A stretch of DNA of 8,037 nt from JAVVHH01 sp964613945 (GTDB lineage: Bacteria; Pseudomonadota; Alphaproteobacteria; Acetobacterales; Acetobacteraceae), in NCBI GenBank assembly GCA_964613945.1, contig CAZTJC010000112.1:1-8037 (forward strand), given 5' to 3'. Shown here piece by piece: positions 1 to 6,597 of this stretch (within the stretch, counting starts at the first letter, position 1; each line of letters opens with the position of its first letter). The position numbers were made by a program, and so were the translations under genes. The notes under the pieces are model-generated. The model was not told where the DNA came from, made no database searches, and saw only the letters and a list, made by a program, of their open reading frames with translations.

Positions 1-300
1 CGCCGCCTGCGGCAGCGCCGGGGCGCCGAGGCCGACCCGCATCGCGACCAGGTTACGCGGCTCGAAATCATGGTCGCCCGGCAGGATGCGTAGCGGCAGG
101 CGCAACGGCTGCAGCGCTTCGCGGATCATGCGGTATTGTTCGGGCCGACCCTCGTTGGCGTTGTCGCCGGGCAGCAGGACGAAGTCGATCCCGGTGGCGA
201 AATGCTCGCTGGCCTGCGCCGCAATCGTACGGAGGTCGCGCAGGTTCTGCTCGTCGGCCGTTGTGATGTGAAGGTCACCGAAATGTAGCCAGCAGAGCAT
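1..300 (-). CDS. Calcineurin-like metallophosphoesterase, N-terminal 100 residues (3' end outside window)
   Basis: This is the start of a metal-dependent phosphoesterase; the reading frame is open to the left edge, so the C-terminal part is missing. The family's first three metal-binding blocks are visible: D9-L-H11 in HFGDLHIT, G45-D46-N47 in LLPGDNANEG, and G75-D76-H77-D78 in ILPGDHDF. The later histidine motifs would lie outside the window. The third block normally reads GNHD/E; here the Asn is Asp76. The ATG at 298-300 is the only reasonable start: motif I begins within ten residues, an in-frame stop lies at 328-330, and no start codon lies between. The Shine-Dalgarno is weak (GGA about 12 bases upstream). 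No signal peptide or membrane segment is visible, so it is probably cytoplasmic. A sigma-54-type promoter lies just upstream, suggesting control by the neighbouring NtrC-family regulator. The fold assignment is fairly secure. The substrate (cyclic nucleotide, phosphoprotein, nucleic acid or other) is unknown. Confidence 0.82.
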   Translation of the reverse strand, partial: MLCWLHFGDLHITTADEQNLRDLRTIAAQASEHFATGIDFVLLPGDNANEGRPEQYRMIREALQPLRLPLRILPGDHDFEPRNLVAMRVGLGAPALPQAA

Positions 301-333
301 TGATAGTAGATCCGTCGTACGAACAGACTACTC

Positions 334-349
334 AGCAATGATCGTGCCA
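334..349 (-). promoter_or_regulatory. Sigma-54 (RpoN) -24/-12 promoter for the metallophosphoesterase gene
   Basis: On the minus strand this reads TGGCACGATCATTGCT. It matches the sigma-54 consensus TGGCAC-N5-TTGC(A/T) at every defined position, with the invariant GG at 348-347 and GC at 336-335 in the correct spacing. It lies in the only intergenic space before the phosphoesterase gene and points towards it. The predicted transcript start is near position 323, giving a leader of about 23 bases. The gene immediately upstream encodes a sigma-54 activator with an intact GAFTGA loop, and two palindromes suitable for activator binding lie just behind the promoter. Promoter function is inferred from the match and context. 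Confidence 0.88.
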
Positions 350-374
350 GCCCCGGGCTACTGCGCGGGTAGCA

Positions 375-1775
375 TTACGTTGCGCTGTCGTTGTCTCGAT
401 TCGAGACGGTTCGTGTCCCGATTGCGGACGCGTCGAGGCCGAGGCGCCGCATCTTGGTGTGCAGCATCTGCCGATGGATGCCGAGCCGCCGGGCCGCTTC
501 GGCCCGGTTGCCGCCCGAGGCGGCCAGGGCGCGCCGGATCATCGCCGTTTCCATGCGCGCGATCGCGGTGTCCAGGTCGCCGTCGAGCCAGTCCTGCTCC
601 GGCGGTTCGGTGCGGGCCGGGTTCAGGAAGACGAGATCGCGCGCTTCGACCACCGGGCCGCGCACCAGCGCGGTGACCCGCTGCATGGCGTTCTGCAGCT
701 CGCGGACGTTGCCGGGCCACGGATGGCTGAGCAGCAGTGCCGCAGCTTCGGCCGTGAGCCGCAGGGGCGAGGCGGCGGCGGCGCGGGCGAGGAAGTGTTC
801 CGCTAGCGGCACGATATCGGCCAGGCGCTCGCGGAGCGGTGGGACCACGACCGGGACCACGCCCAACCGGTAATACAGATCCTCGCGGAAGGCGCCGGCG
901 CGGACCGCCTCCGGCAGATCGCGGTGCGAAGCGGCGACGACGCGGACGTCGACCGGGATCGCGGCGCCGCCGACGGGCACGACGATGCGTTCCTGCAGTG
1001 CGCGCAACAGCTTGGACTGCATGGGCAGGGCCATATCGCCGACCTCGTCGAGGAACAGCGTGCCGCGATGGGCCTCGCGGAAATAGCCGGCCCGGTCGGC
1101 GATGGCACCGGTGAAGGCGCCGCGGACGTGGCCGAACAGCTCGCTTTCCATGAGGTCGGCGGGGATGGCGGCGCAGTTGATGGCGACGAAGCGCTCGCCG
1201 CGGCGGCGACCGTGCCGGTGCAGGGCCTGGGCCACCACCTCCTTGCCGGTTCCGGTCTCGCCCGAGATCAGCACCGTTGCGTCACTGTCGGCCAGCAGGC
1301 CGATGGTCTTCTGGATCGCCCGCATGGGGGCGGAGGCGCCGACCAGCTCCTCCCGGTCGGCGGGCCGGGACGGCCACCCGACGGCCTCAGCGGGATTGCG
1401 CCGCAACATGCGCTCGATGAGGTCGGCCAGTTCGGCGCGGCCGACGGGCTTGGTGAGGTGATCGACGGCGCCGAGCCGCATTGCCTCGATGGTGTTCGAG
1501 GCGGTGGCGACGGCGGTCAGGATGGCCACCGGCGGCGCATCCGCCCGCGCGCGGATGCGGGCGAGCACCTCCAGCCCGTCGAGCCCCGGCATCCTGAGGT
1601 CCAGCAGCACCGCATCCACCGGCTCGCGGCCCAGCATCTCGAGGGCGGTCATCCCGTCGCCGGCGGTCAGCGCGGCATAGCCGAGGTCGACCACGGTTTC
1701 GGCGATGCCCTCGCGCAGGGCAGCGTCGTCATCGACGATCAGGATGTTGGTCGTGCAGCGCTCGCTCATGCGCAT
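375..1775 (-). CDS. NtrC-family sigma-54-dependent response regulator
   Basis: This 466-residue transcription activator opens sigma-54 promoters when phosphorylated. The receiver (about 10-125) has the acidic cluster D15-D17, phosphoacceptor D59 (LLDLRMP), T87 and K109. The AAA+ domain (about 145-370) has Walker A GETGTGKE (172-179), the sigma-54-contacting GAFTGA loop (219-224), Walker B LFLDE (240-244), the FREDLYYRL segment (297-305) and WPGNVREL (353-360). A Fis-type helix-turn-helix ends the protein (about 422-446). All diagnostic residues are intact, so it should be a working activator. An 18-residue tail (449-466) follows; its DNA carries the two palindromes of the putative enhancer and has more A/T-ending codons than the rest. 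The gene overlaps the upstream kinase gene. The second ATG at 1767-1769 forms an ATGA with the kinase stop and is an equally plausible start. The cognate kinase is surely its neighbour; the likely target is the sigma-54 promoter just downstream. Confidence 0.95.
   Translation of the reverse strand: MRMSERCTTNILIVDDDAALREGIAETVVDLGYAALTAGDGMTALEMLGREPVDAVLLDLRMPGLDGLEVLARIRARADAPPVAILTAVATASNTIEAMRLGAVDHLTKPVGRAELADLIERMLRRNPAEAVGWPSRPADREELVGASAPMRAIQKTIGLLADSDATVLISGETGTGKEVVAQALHRHGRRRGERFVAINCAAIPADLMESELFGHVRGAFTGAIADRAGYFREAHRGTLFLDEVGDMALPMQSKLLRALQERIVVPVGGAAIPVDVRVVAASHRDLPEAVRAGAFREDLYYRLGVVPVVVPPLRERLADIVPLAEHFLARAAAASPLRLTAEAAALLLSHPWPGNVRELQNAMQRVTALVRGPVVEARDLVFLNPARTEPPEQDWLDGDLDTAIARMETAMIRRALAASGGNRAEAARRLGIHRQMLHTKMRRLGLDASAIGTRTVSNRDNDSAT
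393..407. promoter_or_regulatory. Activator-binding palindrome A (putative enhancer/UAS, promoter-proximal)
   Basis: This is a perfect inverted repeat: GTCTCGA (393-399), one central base, then TCGAGAC (401-407). Its centre is about 77 bases upstream of the start predicted from the sigma-54 promoter at 334-349. It lies in the last codons of the activator gene, past the DNA-binding helix-turn-helix, where protein sequence is little constrained. It resembles its neighbour at 415-429 (11 of 15 positions identical), and the two centres are 22 bp apart, about two helical turns. That is the usual layout of paired sites for NtrC-family dimers. The bound protein is most simply the regulator encoded over this DNA, which is inference. 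Confidence 0.68.
415..429. promoter_or_regulatory. Activator-binding palindrome B (putative enhancer/UAS, distal)
   Basis: This is a second, imperfect copy of the 15-bp palindrome. On the plus strand it reads GTCCCGATTGCGGAC, with the outer four bases on each side pairing exactly (GTCC/GGAC). It shares GTC-N-CGATT and the closing GAC with the perfect copy at 393-407. Its centre is about 99 bases upstream of the predicted transcript start. A strong site beside a weaker one on the same helix face would fit cooperative binding of an NtrC-type activator. No third copy was seen in the intergenic region or next to kdpE. Confidence 0.6.
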
Positions 1776-3220
1776 GGCGCTGGCAATCGCAGGATGAACA
1801 GCGCGCCGTCAGTGCCGTCGGCCAGGGTGAGTGTGCCGCCATGGGAGTCCGCCATCTCGCGGGCGATGGCCAGGCCGAGCCCGGTGCCGTCGGGCCGGCC
1901 GGTGGCGAAGGGCTCGAACAGGCGGCCGCGCTGCACCGGGTCGACACCGGGCCCGGTGTCGGCGACGTGGATGTCGAGCCATCCATCGGCATGGTGCGCG
2001 GTCAGCGAGACCCGGCCGCCGGCCGGGGTATGCTGCAGGGCGTTGACCAGCAGGTTGTCGACCGCGCGACCGATCAGCTCGGGGTCGAACGCCACGCTCA
2101 CCTCCGCCACGTCCTGCGCCAGTGCGATACCGGCGGCGGCGGCCCGTTCGGATAATGCAGCGACGCGGTCGGCCAGGAAGCGGCGAAGTTCGACCGGTTG
2201 CGGCTGCGCCTCCCGGCGTTGGGTCATGGCCAGCATCTCGGCCACCAGGCGGTCGACGCGGTCGATCTGCTGCACGGTGGATTGCAGCGCCGGGCGCAGC
2301 CGGCTGCCGTCGCCGGCCAGCGCGTTCTCGGCACGGAGGCGCATGGCGGCCATCGGGTTGCGAATTTCGTGCGCGATGCCGGCCGCGACGCGGCCCAACG
2401 CCGCCAGATGTTCGGTCGCCGCCATCTGCTTGGCCAGATCGGCCGAGCGGGCGCGGGCGCGGGCGATGCGGTCGCCGGCGTCGTTCAGGGCGCTGACCAC
2501 CCGGTCCAGCTCGCGCTCGCCGGTCGGGTCGAAATGGGGCAACTCCTCGATGTCATGCGTGCGCAGGGTGGATTCCAGCAGGCTCACGTGACGCGCCCAG
2601 GTCGCCGTCAGCCACGTCACCCAGCCGGCAATCAACAGCACGAGGCCGCCCAGCAAGCCGAGCGCCACCCGCAGGCTGTCGAGCCCGGTGTTCCACTGCA
2701 CCCGGGTCATGGTCCAGGCCGATAGCCCCTCTATGCGGCCGACGATCGGACAGGCGGCGAGCAGCAAGGTCTGCGAGTTGGAGGTCAATCGCCGCATGGC
2801 CGGCTGACGGCTCGCGGCGACCTCGGCATTAATGCTGGTGATTATCGGCGTCTCGGCTTCCGGCAGATCCGTCTTCGGCCCGCTGCCCTCATAGGTGGGG
2901 AACGCGTAGGCCAGCGAGCCGGTGCGCGCCGACCAGATGCCGCCTTCCACCCCGGCCTCGTGCGCCAGCGCCGCCGCGACGACCGGCACCAGCTCCGAGC
3001 CGGTCAGCGTCGTGGCGCTCGAGCCGGCCCCGGATGGGGCGGTGTAGTAGCCGAAACGGTCGTCGACGAGGTCGCAGGCGTGCGCGACCACCGCCTCGGC
3101 CCGCTGAATCTGCGCCTGCGCCGAACTCTCGTAGAGCCGGAACAGCAACATGCCGACCGCCAGGGAGGTCAGCAGCGTCAGGGCCCAGATCAGCCACAAG
3201 CGGAAACGAAGCGAGCTCAC
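1766..3220 (-). CDS. Membrane sensor histidine kinase paired with the NtrC-family regulator
   Basis: This 484-residue sensor kinase senses an extracytoplasmic signal and phosphorylates the regulator encoded next. In order: membrane segment about 8-28; a periplasmic region of about 150 residues that I cannot assign to a known sensor fold; second membrane segment about 184-205; HAMP linker about 206-258; HisKA with phosphoacceptor H284 in HEIRNPM; then the ATPase domain with N box DNLLVNALQHT (388-398, N389/N393), G1 DTGPG (421-425) and G2 GTGLGL (445-450). No PAS domain is evident. The layout is like the ZraS/NtrY-type kinases that pair with sigma-54 activators. The start is GTG (3218-3220): an in-frame TGA lies at 3236-3238 with no other start between them. 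No clear Shine-Dalgarno is seen. It begins 42 bases after kdpE, so it may be read partly by transcription from the kdp operon. The signal is unknown. Confidence 0.93.
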   Translation of the reverse strand: MSSLRFRLWLIWALTLLTSLAVGMLLFRLYESSAQAQIQRAEAVVAHACDLVDDRFGYYTAPSGAGSSATTLTGSELVPVVAAALAHEAGVEGGIWSARTGSLAYAFPTYEGSGPKTDLPEAETPIITSINAEVAASRQPAMRRLTSNSQTLLLAACPIVGRIEGLSAWTMTRVQWNTGLDSLRVALGLLGGLVLLIAGWVTWLTATWARHVSLLESTLRTHDIEELPHFDPTGERELDRVVSALNDAGDRIARARARSADLAKQMAATEHLAALGRVAAGIAHEIRNPMAAMRLRAENALAGDGSRLRPALQSTVQQIDRVDRLVAEMLAMTQRREAQPQPVELRRFLADRVAALSERAAAAGIALAQDVAEVSVAFDPELIGRAVDNLLVNALQHTPAGGRVSLTAHHADGWLDIHVADTGPGVDPVQRGRLFEPFATGRPDGTGLGLAIAREMADSHGGTLTLADGTDGALFILRLPAPCA

Positions 3221-3237
3221 CGGGGCGAGGATAGCTC

Positions 3238-3260
3238 AAAACGCGGCGTTTCGCGCGCCG
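3238..3260 (-). terminator. Possible weak intrinsic terminator after kdpE
   Basis: On the minus strand, CGGCG (3260-3256) and CGCCG (3248-3244) can pair around a seven-base CGCGAAA loop. CG and then four T residues (3241-3238) follow. An alternative CGCG/CGCG pairing would end directly at the T run. The stem is short and the T run is only four bases, so termination, if any, would be partial. It is the only candidate boundary between the kdp operon and the following kinase-regulator pair. Confidence 0.25.
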
Positions 3261-3262
3261 AC

Positions 3263-3937
3263 CTATCCGGCGGTGAGGCGATAACCGACCCCAGGTTCGT
3301 TCACCAGCAAGCGCGGCGCGGCCGGATTGGCCTCCAGCTTGAGGCGGAGCGATCGCATCGCGACCCGGAGGTATTCCACGTCCAGCAGATGCCCCTCGCC
3401 CCACACCGCCCGCAGCAGGTGCGCGTGCGTCGTCACCCGCCCCGGGAAACGCGCCAGCTCCGCCAGCAGCGCGTATTCCTTGCGCGTCAGCTTGACCTCC
3501 GCCCCGTCGCGCATCACGCGGCGCTCCAGCAGGTCGACCGTGACATCACCGGCCGTCACCAGGTCAGGCACTCCGGGCGCCCGGTGCCGCAGCCCGACGC
3601 GAATGCGGGCCAGCAGCTCGTCGGTGTCGAAGGGCTTGGTCACGTAGTCGTCGGCGCCGAGATCGAGGGCGGCGACCTTCTCCGCCGTGGCATCGCGCGC
3701 CGTGAGCACCACCACGACGCGGTCCATGGCCTTGAGCAGCGGGATCAGCTCCAGGCCGTCGCGGTCGGGCAGGCCGAGGTCCAGCAGCACCAGCTCGCAG
3801 CCTTCGCGCCGGGCTTCGACCAGGCCGGACGCCGCGTCCTCCGCCTCGCCGACGGTGTGCCCGGCGCGGCCGACCGCGCCGCGGACCAGCCGGCGGATCG
3901 CCGCCTCGTCGTCGATGATGAGGATACGGCCCGTCAT
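3263..3937 (-). CDS. kdpE: KdpE, OmpR-family response regulator of the kdp operon
   Basis: KdpE receives phosphate from KdpD and activates transcription of the kdp potassium transporter genes. At 224 residues it has the usual length for the family. The receiver domain shows D9/D10/E11, phosphoacceptor D53 (LLDLGLP), T79 and K101 (TKPF). The C-terminal winged helix (about 125-222) includes LTRKEYALLAELARFPGRVTT and ends in NEPGVGYRL, typical of OmpR/PhoB-type DNA binding. The ATG at 3935-3937 overlaps the kdpD stop as ATGA and follows a very strong Shine-Dalgarno sequence, so translation is coupled yet strongly initiated. Its binding site is expected upstream of kdpF/kdpA, beyond the right edge. 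The assignment rests on domain type and position directly after kdpD. Confidence 0.96.
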   Translation of the reverse strand: MTGRILIIDDEAAIRRLVRGAVGRAGHTVGEAEDAASGLVEARREGCELVLLDLGLPDRDGLELIPLLKAMDRVVVVLTARDATAEKVAALDLGADDYVTKPFDTDELLARIRVGLRHRAPGVPDLVTAGDVTVDLLERRVMRDGAEVKLTRKEYALLAELARFPGRVTTHAHLLRAVWGEGHLLDVEYLRVAMRSLRLKLEANPAAPRLLVNEPGVGYRLTAG

Positions 3938-6597
3938 CCCTCCTCCTCCTGCAGCGGCGCACGCACCAGCCGGACCGGCCAGCCGATCGTGAAGGCCGCT
4001 CCGCCATGGGTGCAGTTGGCCGCCCGCACGGTCAAGGACATCGCGTCGGCGAAGCCTTTCACGATCGCCAGCCCCAGCCCGGTGCCGCCGCTGCGATCGT
4101 CGCCGGCGAAGCGCGCGAACCGTTCGAACACGGCGGCCTCGTCGCCGGGCGGCAGCCCGGGGCCGCGGTCCGACACGGTCAACCGGACCCCGTCCGGCCC
4201 GGCCTCACCGCGCACCGTCACCGCGGTTCCGGGCGGGGCAAACTTTGCCGCGTTGCCCAACAGGTTGACCAGGATGTGGTTCAGCATGCGCGGATCGGCC
4301 TCCACCAAGGGCAGGGTCGGCGGGACCTCGAGCACCAGGTGATGCCGCGCCAACTCGACACCCAGATCGCTCACCGCGGCGGCCACCGCGTCCGTCAGAT
4401 CGGTCGCCTCCCGCCGCACCACCAGTGCCCCCGCTTCGATCCGCGTCATCTCCACCAGATCGTCGAACACCCGGCGCAGCCGCCTCGCCTCGCCTTTCAG
4501 CGTCCCGGTGGTGGCGGAGGGTCCGTATTCCGCCGCCAGCGTATCGGCGGCGGCGACGATGGAGGTCAGGGGCGTCTTCAGGTCGTGCCCGATCGAGGAC
4601 AACAGCGTCGCGCGCAGATCGTCGCGCTGCTTGAGCGCGCTGACCTCCCGCGCATCGGCTTCCAGACGCAACCGCTCATGGGCCAGGGCGGCCTGCCCGA
4701 GCAGGGTGGTGAACAGGATGCGCTTGGCGGCCGGCACCGGGTCGCCGCCGTCCTTGCGGGCGAGGCCCAGCACGCCGAGCACGCCCAGAGTGGTCTGGAT
4801 CGGGTGGAATTGCCAATATGACGACGCCAGGGTGCCGCTCTCGTAGCCGGTCACCTCCGCGCGGTCGAAGGCCCATTCCGCGGCAGTGCCGTCGATCAGG
4901 CCGAGAGCCGGGTTGGGCGGATCGGCGCCGACGACGACCATCTGCGAGCCGTGTCGCGTCATCAGCACGGTGCTGGCCTCGAGCAGGTCGCTCACCACCT
5001 CGCAGACCGCCGCGGCGGTGCCGGCTTCGTCCGACACGGTCGCCAGCCGTTGCCCGAAGCTCGCGATCGCCGCGTTCTCGGCCGCCGCGCGTACGCCGAT
5101 GGTCGCCTCGCGTTTCAGGCGGCCGGCGAGTTGGCTGACCGCGACGGCCACGCCGGTCAGCACCACAAGGGTGACGACGTTCTGCGGGTCCTGGATGGTG
5201 AAGGTGTAGAGCGGCGGCAGGAAGAAGAAGTTATACGCCAGCGCGGCGGCCACGCTGCCGACCAGCGAGGCGCGGAGCCCGAGCAAGGTGGCGCTGACCA
5301 CGACGGGCAGCAGATACAGCAGGTCGATCGAGTTCAGCCCGAACACCGGCTGCAGGATTTCGGCGATGCCGGTGGTGAGCCCCACCATGAGCACGGCCAG
5401 CACCATGCCGCGCGCCGCGTCGGGTCGGCGCACCCGCCGCTCGGTCTCGGTGGCGGCGCTGCCGGCGATCGGCACCACGTGGACCGCCACGCCGTCGACC
5501 GAGCGGACCAGCTGGTCCACCACGGAGCTATGGCGGCGCTCGAACCACCAGCTGCGCCGCACCTTGCCGATCACGATCGCGGTGGCGCGGCTTTCGCCGA
5601 TATAGGCGCCGATGCCGTCGGCGACGCTGCGCGCGGGCACGGTCGAGATGGTGGCGCCCAATCCGCTCGCCAGTTTCAGCGCGTCGGCGATGCGGGTTCG
5701 GGCGGCGGGGGCCAGGGTGGCGCTGCGGGGAGTTTCCACGCTGAGTGCCGTCCAGGGCGCGTGCAGGGCGTCGGCGAGGCGTTTGGCGGCGCGGATGACG
5801 CTTTCGCCGCCGGGCTGCTCGCCGACGGCGACCACGAGACGGTCGCCGGCGGCCCAGTTGCCGGGCTCGCCGGCGGTGGTGACGTGATCGAGCAGGTCGC
5901 GATCCACGGCTTGCGCGGCGCGGCGCAGGGCCAGTTCGCGCAGGGCGGACAGGTTGGATTTGGAGAAGAAGTTGCCGAGCGCGCGGGCCGCTTCGCCGCC
6001 GGCGTAGACCTTGCCGGATTTCAGCCGGTCGATGAGTTCGTCGGGCGGGAGGTCGACGATCTCGATCTCGGCGTCGTCCAGGATGGCGTCAGGGACGGTT
6101 TCGCGCACGCGCACGCGGGTGAAGCCGGCGACCACGTCGTTGAGGCTTTCGAGATGCTGGATGTTCAGCGTGCTGAGCACGTCGATACCGGCATCGCGGA
6201 GCTCCTCGATGTCCTGCCAGCGCTTGGTGTGCCGGCTGCCGGGGGCGTTGGAATGGGCGAACTCGTCGACCAGCGCCACCTGCGGGTGCCGGGCCAGCAT
6301 GGCGTCGAGGTCGAACTCCGGCAGGCTATGCGCGCCGTGCGCCACCATGCGCCGCCGCAGCACTTCCAACGGGGCGAGCAGCGCTTCCGTCTCCGCCCGG
6401 CCGTGGGTCTCGATCACGCCGGCCACGACGTCGGTACCGGTGCGCAGCAGTTCGGCGCCCTCGCGCAGCATCTCGAACGTCTTGCCGACGCCGGGGGCCG
6501 CGCCGAGGAAGATCTTCAATCGTCCCCGCGATTCCCGGCGCGCCGCTTTCAGTAACGCGTCGGGGGAAGGCCGTAAGTCGCGCCGATCTCCGTTCAT
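3934..6597 (-). CDS. kdpD: KdpD, potassium-responsive sensor histidine kinase
   Basis: KdpD senses potassium limitation and turgor-related signals and controls phosphorylation of KdpE at the inner membrane. Its 887 residues are close to the E. coli protein (894). In order: N-terminal KdpD domain (about 22-235) with Walker A GAAPGVGKT (32-40), Walker B-like LVDEFAHSN (109-117) and the conserved stretches GSRHTKRWQDIEEL and VRETVPD; a universal-stress-protein-like domain (about 253-375); four closely spaced membrane helices (about 398-416, 424-441, 443-460, 474-491) followed by a basic RLKREA segment; a GAF-like region (about 505-640); HisKA with H671 in GHDLKTPLTSI; and the ATPase domain with N778/N782, DRGPG (810-814) and GGTGLGL (838-843...). 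The ATG shares one base with the kdpC stop (TGATG), so it is probably translated by reinitiation; only a weak GAAG lies upstream. The N terminus aligns with that of E. coli KdpD, supporting this start. No defects are seen. Confidence 0.98.
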   Translation of the reverse strand: MNGDRRDLRPSPDALLKAARRESRGRLKIFLGAAPGVGKTFEMLREGAELLRTGTDVVAGVIETHGRAETEALLAPLEVLRRRMVAHGAHSLPEFDLDAMLARHPQVALVDEFAHSNAPGSRHTKRWQDIEELRDAGIDVLSTLNIQHLESLNDVVAGFTRVRVRETVPDAILDDAEIEIVDLPPDELIDRLKSGKVYAGGEAARALGNFFSKSNLSALRELALRRAAQAVDRDLLDHVTTAGEPGNWAAGDRLVVAVGEQPGGESVIRAAKRLADALHAPWTALSVETPRSATLAPAARTRIADALKLASGLGATISTVPARSVADGIGAYIGESRATAIVIGKVRRSWWFERRHSSVVDQLVRSVDGVAVHVVPIAGSAATETERRVRRPDAARGMVLAVLMVGLTTGIAEILQPVFGLNSIDLLYLLPVVVSATLLGLRASLVGSVAAALAYNFFFLPPLYTFTIQDPQNVVTLVVLTGVAVAVSQLAGRLKREATIGVRAAAENAAIASFGQRLATVSDEAGTAAAVCEVVSDLLEASTVLMTRHGSQMVVVGADPPNPALGLIDGTAAEWAFDRAEVTGYESGTLASSYWQFHPIQTTLGVLGVLGLARKDGGDPVPAAKRILFTTLLGQAALAHERLRLEADAREVSALKQRDDLRATLLSSIGHDLKTPLTSIVAAADTLAAEYGPSATTGTLKGEARRLRRVFDDLVEMTRIEAGALVVRREATDLTDAVAAAVSDLGVELARHHLVLEVPPTLPLVEADPRMLNHILVNLLGNAAKFAPPGTAVTVRGEAGPDGVRLTVSDRGPGLPPGDEAAVFERFARFAGDDRSGGTGLGLAIVKGFADAMSLTVRAANCTHGGAAFTIGWPVRLVRAPLQEEEG
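3938..3950 (-). promoter_or_regulatory. Strong Shine-Dalgarno of kdpE inside the kdpD 3' end
   Basis: On the minus strand AGGAGGAGGAGGG directly precedes the kdpE ATG. It contains several registers of AGGAGG/GGAGG within usable distance. The same bases encode the last residues of KdpD (EEEG), so the acidic tail of the kinase may be shaped by the ribosome-binding site. The site fixes the kdpE start at 3937. Confidence 0.85.

Noticed and set aside
126..338. Minus-strand 70-codon open frame overlapping the metallophosphoesterase start
   Set aside because: It is a shifted frame of the same DNA with no motif, while the frame starting at 300 shows three metal-binding blocks in order.
349..359. Palindrome AGCCC-N-GGGCT touching the -24 element, as an operator
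   Set aside because: It is short, pure G/C-rich and seen once. Such palindromes are common by chance in this composition.
357..373. Hairpin GCTAC-N7-GTAGC just after the activator stop codon, as a terminator
   Set aside because: The stem is only five pairs and no T run follows. It could still matter for DNA structure between enhancer and promoter, but I cannot support that.
350..392. IHF site between the enhancer and the sigma-54 promoter
   Set aside because: No stretch resembles the WATCAA-N4-TTR consensus closely enough. The enhancer is close, and a bend may not need IHF.
924..2591. Long plus-strand open frame (about 555 codons) opposite the activator and kinase genes
   Set aside because: It has no recognisable domain, and its composition is that of a GC-rich antisense shadow. 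The minus strand here carries two genes with complete catalytic motifs.
2960..4342. Plus-strand open frame (about 460 codons) crossing the kinase, kdpE and kdpD
   Set aside because: It spans the 3' and 5' ends of three real genes without any domain match; chance openness in GC-rich DNA explains it.
4951..6555. Long plus-strand open frame (about 534 codons) opposite kdpD
   Set aside because: Its Gly/His/Gln/Asp-rich, low-complexity translation is typical of a shadow frame. kdpD on the other strand is complete and motif-rich.
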